Shown one piece after another: positions 15,605 through 23,455 of a DNA stretch of 64,000 nucleotides; the stretch's first letter is position 1, and every line of letters starts with the position of its first letter. Source of the stretch: Ferdinandcohnia sp036962705 (GTDB taxonomy: Bacteria; Bacillota; Bacilli; Bacillales; Bacillaceae_L); the NCBI RefSeq assembly GCF_036962705.1, contig NZ_JBALOQ010000019.1:62001-126000 (forward strand), given 5' to 3'. The translations under genes and the position numbers were made by a program. The notes under the pieces were generated by a model. It was not told where the DNA came from. It worked only from the letters and a program-made list of their open reading frames with translations, and searched no databases.

Positions 15605-16605
15605 GCTTTACGAAACCCCTTTCTCGCCACATAAATAAAGAAAGGTGTTCCAATTAACGCAGTCATAACACCTACTGGTACTTCTTCTGGCATGACTATA
15701 AATCGGGCTGAGATATCGGCTAAGAGAAGTAAAACACCACCAAGAATCCCGCTAAATGGAAGTATCCAGCGATGGTCAACGCCGACTAAAGCTCGTGCAA
15801 GGTGGGGAATGACAATGCCGATAAACCCGATTGGCCCTGCCACCGCAACTGCTCCCCCGGCTAAAAGTATAATTGTAATGGCTGTAAGGAGCTTTACTGT
15901 GCCTGTTCGTTGCCCAAGTCCTTTGGCTACATCTTCACCCATTGTAAGGATATTAATTTTATTTGCTAATAGAAGTGATGCGACCCATGCAACCCCCAGA
16001 TATGGAAGAACACTCGTAAGCATTTCAAGCTTCCTACCTTGAATCGAGCCTGCAAGCCAGAATAATACCTGGTCTAGCGCCATCTCATCGATGACGAGCA
16101 GGCCTTGTGTAAAGGAAGAAAACATGGCTGCCATTGCCGCACCAGCTAGAGTTAACTTCATTGGGGTGAGACCTTCCCGACCAAGTGATCCGATGAAATA
16201 AACGATGAATGCTGCAACTGCTGCTCCTAAAAAAGCAACCCAGGTAAAGGCTTGTAAGGAATTAATTGAGAAAATTGAAACTGCTGCTACAATAAAAAAT
16301 CCCGCTCCTGCATTGATACCAAATATACCTGGTGATGCTAATGGATTCTTCGTTAAAGCTTGCATAAGGGCTCCTGCTATTCCCAAACTTGCTCCAACGG
16401 CTGCAGCAATGAGTGCGCGCGGTAATCGAATGGTTTCAATAATAATATGCTCGTTTGAGCCATTATAAGCTGTAAATGTTTCGAAGGCCATTTTCCAAGA
16501 TGTATCAGTATATCCATAAACAATGCTTGCACATATCGATAAAAGTAAGACTAAAATTCCGATAATAAGCCCTGCAAATTTAGTTTGATTTGATTTCAAA
16601 ACCAT
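15601..16605 (-). CDS. Iron-siderophore ABC transporter permease (FecCD family)
   Basis: A 334-residue FecCD permease, first gene of the minus-strand uptake operon. Visible are RLPRALIAAAVGASLGIAGALMQALTKNPLASPGIFGINAGAG and PIGFIGIVIPHLARALVG, the same landmarks as its partner but clearly diverged, consistent with a heterodimer. It is transcribed from the Fur-controlled promoter about 160 bp upstream. Confidence 0.93.
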   Translation of the reverse strand: MVLKSNQTKFAGLIIGILVLLLSICASIVYGYTDTSWKMAFETFTAYNGSNEHIIIETIRLPRALIAAAVGASLGIAGALMQALTKNPLASPGIFGINAGAGFFIVAAVSIFSINSLQAFTWVAFLGAAVAAFIVYFIGSLGREGLTPMKLTLAGAAMAAMFSSFTQGLLVIDEMALDQVLFWLAGSIQGRKLEMLTSVLPYLGVAWVASLLLANKINILTMGEDVAKGLGQRTGTVKLLTAITIILLAGGAVAVAGPIGFIGIVIPHLARALVGVDHRWILPFSGILGGVLLLLADISARFIVMPEEVPVGVMTALIGTPFFIYVARKGFRKA

Positions 16606-16761
16606 TAGATTAAATACCCCTCAATAATTAGAAAGAAATGTATGACTTTGGATAAACATGTTTATGTTAATATTAGGTGTTTTTTGTTTTGCTATTCATT
16701 TTCTCTATCTTCTTATTGCCTTATAGAAAGTTGACTAAAATTAGTAATTTAGTTCTCTTTT

Positions 16762-16790
16762 AGTCTATTGGAAATGAGAATGATTGTCAA
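16762..16790 (-). promoter_or_regulatory. Sigma-A promoter of the permease operon
   Basis: TTGACA (16785-16790) and TAGACT (16762-16767) on the minus strand with 17-bp spacing; the -35 overlaps Fur box 1. Confidence 0.7.
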
Positions 16791-16810
16791 TGAGATGAAA
16801 ATCATTCTCA
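16775..16810. promoter_or_regulatory. Two adjacent Fur boxes
   Basis: TGAGAATGATTGTCA (16775-16789) and TGAAAATCATTCTCA (16796-16810) each match the 7-1-7 Fur box TGATAATNATTATCA at 13 of 15 or nearly so. They cover the minus-strand promoter and lie just upstream of the plus-strand promoter. Confidence 0.88.
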
Positions 16811-16818
16811 TTTTTATA

Positions 16819-16847
16819 TTGACTAAAGATTCAAATCACTATATTAT
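16819..16847 (+). promoter_or_regulatory. Sigma-A promoter of the binding-protein gene
   Basis: TTGACT (16819-16824), 17-bp spacer, TATTAT (16842-16847), about 45 bp upstream of the ATG and bracketed by Fur boxes. Confidence 0.78.
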
Positions 16848-16857
16848 CTAAAGTAAA

Positions 16858-16872
16858 TGAAAATCATTATCA
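16858..16872 (+). promoter_or_regulatory. Third Fur box
   Basis: TGAAAATCATTATCA matches the Fur 7-1-7 consensus at 14 of 15 positions and lies at the expected transcription start of the binding-protein gene. Confidence 0.88.
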
Positions 16873-16891
16873 ATTAACAGGAGGTAATTTA

Positions 16892-17872
16892 ATGAACTTT
16901 AGAAAGAAAGCTTATCTCGGACTTCTTACACTATCTGTTTTTTTACTTGTATTGACTGCTTGTGGAGCCGCAGATAATACCGACAAAGGCAATAACGCAG
17001 CAAATACTGAAGGAGAAAATACATATACCGTTGAACATGCAATGGGATCAACAAAAATCAATAAAGAACCAAAACGAATTGTCATTTTAACCAATGAAGG
17101 AACTGAGGCTTTGTTAGCAATGGGGGTTAAGCCTGTTGGGGCGGTTCGCTCTTGGATTGGCCATCCTTGGTACGCGCATATCGAGGACCAAATGGAGGGT
17201 GTTGAGGTTGTAGGTGAAGAAAGTAATGTTAACATTGAAGCCATTGCTGCACTTGAGCCTGATTTAATCATCGGTAATAAAATGCGTCAAGAAAAGATTT
17301 ACGAGCAATTAAAAGCGATTGCACCTACTGTATTTGCAGAGGATTTACGTGGTGATTGGCAAAAAAACTTTACCCTATATTCAAAAGCCATTAATAAAGA
17401 AGAAGAAGGTAAAAAGGTTCTTGCTGAGTTTGAAGACCATTTAAATACAGTAAAAGAGAAAATAAATACCGATAATACAGTTTCTGTTGTCCGTTTTATG
17501 GAAGGCAGAACTCGGATTTATTATACAGATACCTTTTCTGGTGTTATTTTTGATAAATTAGGCTTAAAGCGTCCAGAACAACAGGTGGAATTATTTGCCC
17601 AAGACAAAAATGATCAATTTGTACGCGAAGTAGACCAAGAGAAAATTCCATTAATGGATGGTGACGTTATTTTCTATTTCACATATGAAACAGGGAATGG
17701 TGAGGCAACAAAGGTGGAGGAAGAATGGATTAACAATCCGTTGTGGAAAGGGCTAAGTGCGGTGAAGGAAGGAAATGTCCACAAAGTAAGTGACCCTATT
17801 TGGAACACTGCAGGTGGCGTCCTAGCAGCAAACCTTATGCTTGATGATATAGAAAAGTACTTGGCTAAGTAA
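16892..17872 (+). CDS. Iron-siderophore ABC transporter substrate-binding lipoprotein
   Basis: A 326-residue class III periplasmic-binding-type lipoprotein. The signal peptide ends in LVLTAC with Cys24 as lipidation site, followed by a short Asn/Gly-rich tether. PKRIVILTNEGTEALLAMGVKPVGAV begins the first lobe and EAIAALEPDLIIGNKMR is the typical FepB/FecB signature. It captures the ferric siderophore at the outer membrane face and feeds the permeases encoded divergently. It resembles YfiY/YhfQ-type proteins; the ligand is unknown. RBS AGGAGGTAA. Confidence 0.92.
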   Translation: MNFRKKAYLGLLTLSVFLLVLTACGAADNTDKGNNAANTEGENTYTVEHAMGSTKINKEPKRIVILTNEGTEALLAMGVKPVGAVRSWIGHPWYAHIEDQMEGVEVVGEESNVNIEAIAALEPDLIIGNKMRQEKIYEQLKAIAPTVFAEDLRGDWQKNFTLYSKAINKEEEGKKVLAEFEDHLNTVKEKINTDNTVSVVRFMEGRTRIYYTDTFSGVIFDKLGLKRPEQQVELFAQDKNDQFVREVDQEKIPLMDGDVIFYFTYETGNGEATKVEEEWINNPLWKGLSAVKEGNVHKVSDPIWNTAGGVLAANLMLDDIEKYLAK

Positions 17873-17879
17873 GAGAAAT

Positions 17880-17907
17880 AAGCTCCCACAGCTATTAGTG
17901 GGAGCTT
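17880..17907 (+). terminator. Intrinsic terminator, usable in both directions
   Basis: AAGCTCCCAC..GTGGGAGCTT with TTGTTTT after it on the plus strand, lying between convergent genes. Confidence 0.8.
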
Positions 17908-17912
17908 TTGTT

Positions 17913-18863
17913 TTAGTTTGCCCGTAGCTTTTCTAAAATCAGCTGAGCCTCATATCCATCCTTAAATGTATATAGGTGACTTTCCTTACCTTTAATCGCA
18001 GCAACGAGATGATCAATGAGTGTTGAGGTCTCTTCCTTTTCAACTTCAATTGACTCAATATCCTCACCTAGCTTACCACCTTCGAGTTTACCCCAATCTA
18101 CTAATGAAAGGGTTCCATCTGTACCATAAGCCGTATAGGAAATTCGCTCTGTTCCAGCAATCTGACTTATACCATTAATTAAAAATGGTGTTCCATCTGC
18201 TAATTCTAAAGAAGCAATAACTCCCGTTTCACATTTAATAGGATCCTCAGGGAGCTCCAACCGGCTATTTAAATGCGTAATGGAACCAAAGATACGTTGG
18301 GTTAATTGAATAAAATGAATCCCTACCTCCAACACAAATCCACCTTGTTCACGACCAGCCACCCAATCATTTTGCTGCCATAGTCGTGGCCAATTAGGGA
18401 AAATCATGGAAAGTTCAAGTTTACGTAATTTTCCTATGTATCCTTCTTTAATCATCCGATCAAAGGTATTTGCAGGGCTACTATAGTTGAGTGGGAAATT
18501 CATAGCATGGATAATTCCCGCTTGTTCTGCTTTTTCGAACATTTCCTTCGCCTCTTCAACCGAATTCGCCAGGGGTTTTTCACATAACACATGAATCCCT
18601 TTTTCAATGACATCCATTGTTACCGCATGATGATATTTTGGTGGTACGGCTACATAGACTAGGTCCAATTCCTCTTTTGCCAGCAAATCCTTGTGGTTAT
18701 CATACCAATTGATTCCACCAAGCTTTTCTGCCATTTTTTCAGCACGCTCTTTGTCCGTATCGACAACTGCTTGCACTGTCGTATTTTTATTTGCATTAAA
18801 GCCTTGGATGAGCCTTTCCCCTATGGCACCAAGACCGATTACTCCTACTCTTACATGTTCCAT
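17913..18863 (-). CDS. Gfo/Idh/MocA-family oxidoreductase
   Basis: A 316-residue NAD(P)-dependent oxidoreductase. The Rossmann motif VGVIGLGAIGERLIQGF starts at residue 5, HVLCEKPLANSVEEAKEMF is the family signature with the catalytic-region EKP, and GGFVLEVGIHFIQL fits the C-terminal dimerisation/active-site motif GGxxxDxGxH, with Glu in place of the usual Asp. Substrates of this family are mostly sugars or inositols; not predictable here. I start at ATG 18863 because GGAGGAG lies 9 bp upstream. A TnpB element sits just behind its promoter side. Confidence 0.88.
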   Translation of the reverse strand: MEHVRVGVIGLGAIGERLIQGFNANKNTTVQAVVDTDKERAEKMAEKLGGINWYDNHKDLLAKEELDLVYVAVPPKYHHAVTMDVIEKGIHVLCEKPLANSVEEAKEMFEKAEQAGIIHAMNFPLNYSSPANTFDRMIKEGYIGKLRKLELSMIFPNWPRLWQQNDWVAGREQGGFVLEVGIHFIQLTQRIFGSITHLNSRLELPEDPIKCETGVIASLELADGTPFLINGISQIAGTERISYTAYGTDGTLSLVDWGKLEGGKLGEDIESIEVEKEETSTLIDHLVAAIKGKESHLYTFKDGYEAQLILEKLRAN

Positions 18864-18926
18864 CTTATCTCTCCTCCCCATTTCCCATTATAATTCCGCT
18901 ATTTGAAATCGTCCATCACGACCTCA

Positions 18927-19125
18927 GTGAACCTCTCCAACTAATTGCCGAGCAATTTGATGGAGCATCCCTTCAAAAATGAAAGGATATTTCCTGATTC
19001 TTTGACCGTTGCCTTCCTCTTACGAGGGAGGACTTACATAATCTCCACAGGCTTAGATTATACTGTTCGGGCAGGACCTCGACCTACAGTTTTATATAAA
19101 TTATGCTACATTATATTTGATTTGA
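18927..19125 (-). ncRNA. Candidate omega RNA (TnpB guide RNA) and right end
   Basis: Minus-strand sequence from the tnpB 3' end onward contains CCTCCCTCGTAAGAGGAAGG, CCTTTCATTTTTGAAGGG and AATTGCTCGGCAATT hairpins, finishing TTGGAGAGGTTCAC. This is where omega RNA scaffolds of IS605 TnpBs lie, overlapping the tnpB stop; the guide would be host DNA just beyond (18926 downward, TGAGGTCGTGATGGAC). Confidence 0.6.
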
Positions 19126-20261
19126 GCTAATCCGGTAGATTCAATATTTATCGCCGCATTATGATCTCGATCTAACACAAGACCACATTTAGGACATACA
19201 TGAGTTCTTACAGATAAAGATTTTTTAACCACATTTTCGCAACCAGAACAATTTTGACTCGTATATTGTGGCTTCACCTTTACCAGCAAACCGCCATTCC
19301 TTTCACACTTATAAGAGAGAAATGAACGAAACATTCCCCATCCTGCATCGTGAATCGATTTCGATAAGTGACGGTTTTTAATCATATTCTTTATTTTTAA
19401 GTCCTCCACACACACTATACCGTAGGTGTTACTGATGTTATAACTTTGCTTGTGTAAAAAGTCCTTACGCTGATTAGCAACCTTTGAGTGAACCTTATTT
19501 ACCTTTGCACATTGTTTTTTCCAATTCGAAGAACCTTTCTTCTTATTCGAAAGTTTACGTTGAGCTCTTTTTAATTGTTTTTCTTTTTTACGAAGAAAAC
19601 TAGGGTTTTCAATCTCCGTACCATCAGATAGAACAGCAAATTTTTTGATACCGAGATCAATGCCAGTGGTTTTTAGTGCACCAGAAAGAACCGTTTGATT
19701 TACGTGTCTTTCGACACTAAAAATCGCAAACCAACGGTTTCCCTGTCGTTTTATGATGACCTGTTTTACTTTTCCATCTAACTTTCGGTGAAAATTTATA
19801 TCAATTAACCCTAGATTAGAAATTTGTAGTTTTCCACCTTTACCTAAAGAGGCAGCTCTACGTACTAGTTGTCGTTTTACTTTGCCTGTCTTCGGATTCT
19901 TACTAGCCTGTCTAGCCATCCCAAATTGAGTAAAAGTAATAGAATTATAGTCTTTGTGTTTCTTTAGTTTCGGGTATTTCGCTTCTTTACGAAAGAACTT
20001 CTCAAATGCCTTTTCAAGACGAAAAAACACTTCCTGTAGTGGTTGAGAAGGAACTTCTTTAAGTAACGGAGTTACTTTTTTATCAAGAGTTTGTTGCTTT
20101 TGCATATCGGGGCGTTTGTAATTACGGTTTTCTTTTTTATAGATGCGTTGTTTATCCAGAAGTGCAGAGTTATATTGCATACGACAAATAGAGATCCATC
20201 TCTCGAATGTCACCTTTTGGTCTTCAGTTGGATAGATTTCAAATTTATAGTTTAATAGCAA
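19101..20261 (-). CDS. tnpB: RNA-guided endonuclease TnpB (IS605 OrfB family)
   Basis: A 386-residue TnpB with an intact active site: RuvC-I Asp202 in TTGIDLGIKKFAVL, RuvC-II Glu286 in GIVCVEDLKIKNM and RuvC-III Asp365 in LDRDHNAAINI; the zinc finger is Cys338-x2-Cys341 and Cys356-x2-Cys359. The N-terminal helix-turn-helix-like OrfB domain starts YKFEIYPTEDQ. TnpB cleaves DNA next to a short adjacent motif under guidance of the element-encoded right-end RNA. Translation starts at TTG (20261), 8 bp after AAGGAGGG. All catalytic residues remain, so it may be active. Confidence 0.93.
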   Translation of the reverse strand: MLLNYKFEIYPTEDQKVTFERWISICRMQYNSALLDKQRIYKKENRNYKRPDMQKQQTLDKKVTPLLKEVPSQPLQEVFFRLEKAFEKFFRKEAKYPKLKKHKDYNSITFTQFGMARQASKNPKTGKVKRQLVRRAASLGKGGKLQISNLGLIDINFHRKLDGKVKQVIIKRQGNRWFAIFSVERHVNQTVLSGALKTTGIDLGIKKFAVLSDGTEIENPSFLRKKEKQLKRAQRKLSNKKKGSSNWKKQCAKVNKVHSKVANQRKDFLHKQSYNISNTYGIVCVEDLKIKNMIKNRHLSKSIHDAGWGMFRSFLSYKCERNGGLLVKVKPQYTSQNCSGCENVVKKSLSVRTHVCPKCGLVLDRDHNAAINIESTGLAQIKYNVA

Positions 20262-20340
20262 TTTCTTCGCCCTCCTTGACTAAATTATACCAATTTCGGC
20301 ACGAAAAAACAAACAAATGTTCTTGTTTATTCTTAAGAAG

Positions 20341-20388
20341 AGCGATTCATCCCCACTAAATCGAAGATTTTGAAGGGGAATTCTCGCT
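20341..20388 (-). repeat. Left-end hairpin of the TnpB element
   Basis: Minus-strand AGCGAGAATTCCCC..GGGGATGAATCGCT pairs imperfectly, the usual subterminal hairpin at IS605 left ends. Confidence 0.6.
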
Positions 20389-20404
20389 AATTTTTGTTAA
20401 AAAT

Positions 20405-20427
20405 AGCCCCTCAAGGAAAATGGGGCT
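20405..20427 (-). terminator. Terminator of the SDR gene
   Basis: On the minus strand AGCCCCATTTTCCTTGAGGGGCT is followed by ATTTTTAAC, 7 bp after the stop. Confidence 0.75.
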
Positions 20428-20433
20428 TACGTT

Positions 20434-21198
20434 TTATAAAAATGATTTTATATCATATACATGTCCATTGATTAATTCTTGATTAATGATTAGGTCTAAG
20501 ATTACTCCCGCAACAAAATCAGGCGATCTTAGCATACCCTTCTCATTGAATTCAATGAATTGCTCAACCTCAGTGAAATCCTCTTTCTTTGTTTTTCTGA
20601 TAACCTCTTGCATTTCCGTATCCATGACACCAGGTGAAAATGAAATCATGGTTACTGGATGCTCAGCTGTGTCCTGCTCAAAACCAACTGATTCTGTAAA
20701 CATATCAATGCCTGCTTTAGACGAAGAGTATGCAGTCCAGCCGTGTCTAGGACGATTTGCAGCCCCTGAAGAGATATTCACAATCACTTTTTTAGTATCA
20801 AACGTTGCGGTATGGCGAATGAAATATGAACTTAGAACGATAGGCGCCAATAAATTAACATGAATATTCTCGGTTAGTTCTTTAGGACTTGCCTTTCCAA
20901 TCGGCTTGATTGGATCAATCATTCCTGCATTGTTCACTAAGTAAATTCCTTCTGCATTTGAAAAGTCTATGGATGAGAAAATTCGTTCCATCACCTTTTC
21001 AATTTCTTCTGTCTTTTGGAGATCACAAGAAAAATAATAAAGATTTATTCCTTTTTCAAACGCTAATTCTTTTAATTCATTATTTTGCTTTCTTGAGATA
21101 CAGAATAAAGTGTGATTCTTGTCCAAAATTTGTTTTACAATAGATTCTCCTAGTCCCCTAGATGTTCCAGTAATAATAAAATATTTCAAAGAAGACAC
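20434..21198 (-). CDS. Short-chain dehydrogenase/reductase (YueD-like)
   Basis: A 254-residue classical SDR. FIITGTSRGLGESIV (residues 7-21) is the TGxxxGxG nucleotide site, LVNNAGM near 88 supports the cofactor fold, and catalytic Ser (NISSGAA), Tyr and Lys (AYSSSKAG) are present. The pattern is closest to YueD-type benzil/sepiapterin-like carbonyl reductases, NADPH-dependent. It is isolated between the TnpB element and a germinant-receptor operon, so there is no pathway context. Confidence 0.87.
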   Translation of the reverse strand: MSSLKYFIITGTSRGLGESIVKQILDKNHTLFCISRKQNNELKELAFEKGINLYYFSCDLQKTEEIEKVMERIFSSIDFSNAEGIYLVNNAGMIDPIKPIGKASPKELTENIHVNLLAPIVLSSYFIRHTATFDTKKVIVNISSGAANRPRHGWTAYSSSKAGIDMFTESVGFEQDTAEHPVTMISFSPGVMDTEMQEVIRKTKKEDFTEVEQFIEFNEKGMLRSPDFVAGVILDLIINQELINGHVYDIKSFL

Positions 21199-21270
21199 TC
21201 CTACCCGACTTTTATCTTTCCTACTACATATAAAAGTATATCATACCCCTTACAATAAATACGTATTTCG

Positions 21271-22353
21271 TTATTCAATAATACCCGTCTCAGTTAGAAT
21301 AACATCTGCATGAACCTCAATTTTTATATTAGGGTAATCAAGTTGCCACTTTCCAAAATCTACACCTCGAGTTGAATGTCGGGCCATATACCCAATTCCA
21401 ACTGGATCAATATTTTTTCCCTGAAAATCCTTTAACATATCTTCGGATTTATTTTTTATTGTAGTCTCCATCTCACTTACTATCTTGTGAATAAGCTTCG
21501 AAGTGGTTTTTTGCCCGGAAAACTCACTTAAAATCCCTTCAAACTTAACCGTAATGTTTACCTTTGGATTCCCATGTACTTCCTCGACCTTTATTTTGCG
21601 TTTTGTTTTGATGCGCTTGATTGAAGCATATTCATCGGTACCATTTATTCGTATTGTGTAAGATCCTTCACCATAATTTTGCACCAATGCCTTAAAAAAG
21701 AATAAATCTTCTTCGTTAATTTGTGATATCATTGTCCCATCTTGAAACAATCCAAGCCCCGTAACCTCCATTTTATCACCGAGCAATTTTAAAATTGGCA
21801 AATAGGGATCCATCCCTTCCATATAATGTCTGTACATAAAGGTATGAAGATCAGACTTTGGAAGATCTTGTTTTTCGATATTATGTTCTAAAATGGTGGC
21901 AATGTATTCTCCTGTACCCCTGTTTCCTAATGTTTTTTCTAATACGTCCTTTGTCTTTCCCTCGACAATGCCTAAATAAACTTTTGATCCCACACTTGCA
22001 TCTCTCTGTAGGGCATCAATATACCGTAAGATCCCGTCTTTGGCGAGCTCATTCTCGTACAGTGCTGCGCGTATCCCACCAGTCACTAATGGATCTGCTG
22101 ATTTTTTTTGTAAAACATTAATGATTTCTTTTGCTAACACCGATTCACCTGTAAAACTTGCATTATCGATACTCTTATCCGCATTAAAAACGGGAATGAC
22201 AGCAATTCCTTTAATATTCTGACCTTTAGCTCGATCAAACCCAACAGCTGACACTACATTAACTTCATCGATAATTTCCTGCCCTACTTTACCATAAATG
22301 ACAGTTACAATTACAATGACAACTATAGAAATTACTGTTAGAATCTTTTTCAT
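21271..22353 (-). CDS. Ger(x)C-family germinant receptor subunit, no lipobox cysteine
   Basis: A 360-residue C-subunit of a GerA-type spore germinant receptor. The N-terminus MKKILTVISIVVIVIVTVIYGKVGQEIIDEVNVV is one hydrophobic segment with no cysteine, whereas GerC proteins normally have a lipobox LxxC; it would be membrane-anchored but not diacylglyceryl-modified. DEVNVVSAVGFDRA matches the expected post-lipobox region. The start overlaps the B-subunit stop by 4 bp. It belongs with 22350-23438 and 23456-24940. Confidence 0.88.
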   Translation of the reverse strand: MKKILTVISIVVIVIVTVIYGKVGQEIIDEVNVVSAVGFDRAKGQNIKGIAVIPVFNADKSIDNASFTGESVLAKEIINVLQKKSADPLVTGGIRAALYENELAKDGILRYIDALQRDASVGSKVYLGIVEGKTKDVLEKTLGNRGTGEYIATILEHNIEKQDLPKSDLHTFMYRHYMEGMDPYLPILKLLGDKMEVTGLGLFQDGTMISQINEEDLFFFKALVQNYGEGSYTIRINGTDEYASIKRIKTKRKIKVEEVHGNPKVNITVKFEGILSEFSGQKTTSKLIHKIVSEMETTIKNKSEDMLKDFQGKNIDPVGIGYMARHSTRGVDFGKWQLDYPNIKIEVHADVILTETGIIE

Positions 22354-23438
22354 TTTTTCTCCCTCAGTTTACGATTAACTAGTGTGATCACAAAGAGAAT
22401 CGGAATATAAACAAAAACAGCATACAATCCAAACTTTGACGTGTAATTGTTAAGGATATCTATTTGAGGACGTGTTTTAAAGAGGGTGGTTGCAACCAAA
22501 ACCACCGGTAAAATAAAAAGTAACACTTTTCGTTGTTGAACCGAAAACACTTTTTTAAGGCCTCGGCTTGCTCCCCAGAGAGGAATACAAATATTCGGAA
22601 GAATCACAAGAAACCATGATGCTATTCCTACATATTCAAAGCGTTCCACAAAAGGCATAATTACAACTTTAAACATCGAGAGAGTTGCCCAGATTTTTTT
22701 ATCAAGTTGGTCAGCACTAAAAAACATGGTTGCTGTTATGGCAGCAATTAAATAGAGCATTGTAGTTGCTAAAACCCCAAGATGGGCCCATTTTTGGGAC
22801 TTTTCTGGATTTTTAATAAATGGATAATAAAGCAAAAGAGTTTCAAATCCAATAACACTCAGGGTCATATCCTTCGACGCCTTTGCAATATCTAAAAATG
22901 AATGATTCATGATTGGCCACAAATTTCGGACATGTGCATAGTCCAAAGGATAAAATACGACTAGAATTATATAAAATGGTAAGACAACACTGAAAAAACT
23001 AATCCCCGTTACTGTCCTAAAACCACCTAGGATAATATAGTACGCGAGAACCAATGTAAAAAAACCAAACACCCAGACACTAAACTCGGGAAACATCCAT
23101 ACCTGAATAACCTCGATATAGGTACGTAAAACAGTTACTGACATTGTCATAAAGTAGACAATAAGAAATAGACTAAGAAATCCTCCAATCCACTTTCCAA
23201 AGACCTCTTTATGAACGTCGATAATGTCCCCCTTTGAATGATTTAAAATTTTATACATTATCCATACAATGATGTGCACCATTAAACCAGCAAGGATTAC
23301 CGAAATCCAACTGTCATAGCCAGCTGATTTTGCAATGATTCGTTGGAAACCAAGCATTCCTACCCCAACCTGCATGGAATGAACTAAGAAAAAAACAAAA
23401 AAGGGAGAAACTAAAGATGCCTCTCTAATCCTTTCCAT
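22350..23438 (-). CDS. GerB-family germinant receptor permease subunit
   Basis: A 362-residue membrane protein with about ten hydrophobic segments of the GerAB/APC-like spore germination family (GVGMLGFQRIIAKSAGYDSWISVILAGLMVH in the first helices). In GerAB this subunit is thought to bind the germinant. It lies 17 bp downstream of the A-subunit gene. The ligand cannot be read from sequence. Confidence 0.92.
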   Translation of the reverse strand: MERIREASLVSPFFVFFLVHSMQVGVGMLGFQRIIAKSAGYDSWISVILAGLMVHIIVWIMYKILNHSKGDIIDVHKEVFGKWIGGFLSLFLIVYFMTMSVTVLRTYIEVIQVWMFPEFSVWVFGFFTLVLAYYIILGGFRTVTGISFFSVVLPFYIILVVFYPLDYAHVRNLWPIMNHSFLDIAKASKDMTLSVIGFETLLLYYPFIKNPEKSQKWAHLGVLATTMLYLIAAITATMFFSADQLDKKIWATLSMFKVVIMPFVERFEYVGIASWFLVILPNICIPLWGASRGLKKVFSVQQRKVLLFILPVVLVATTLFKTRPQIDILNNYTSKFGLYAVFVYIPILFVITLVNRKLREKK

Positions 23439-23455
23439 AGCTGCAACTCCTTTGG

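Larger units (their letters stand above)
18927..20400 (-). mobile_element. IS200/IS605-type element carrying only tnpB
   Basis: The unit comprises a left-end hairpin (20341-20388), tnpB, and a ~170-bp right end with hairpins that stops near GAGGTTCAC at 18927 on the minus strand. No Y1 transposase (tnpA) accompanies it, so it would need a TnpA in trans. Exact ends are estimated; no target-site duplication is expected for this family. Confidence 0.7.
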
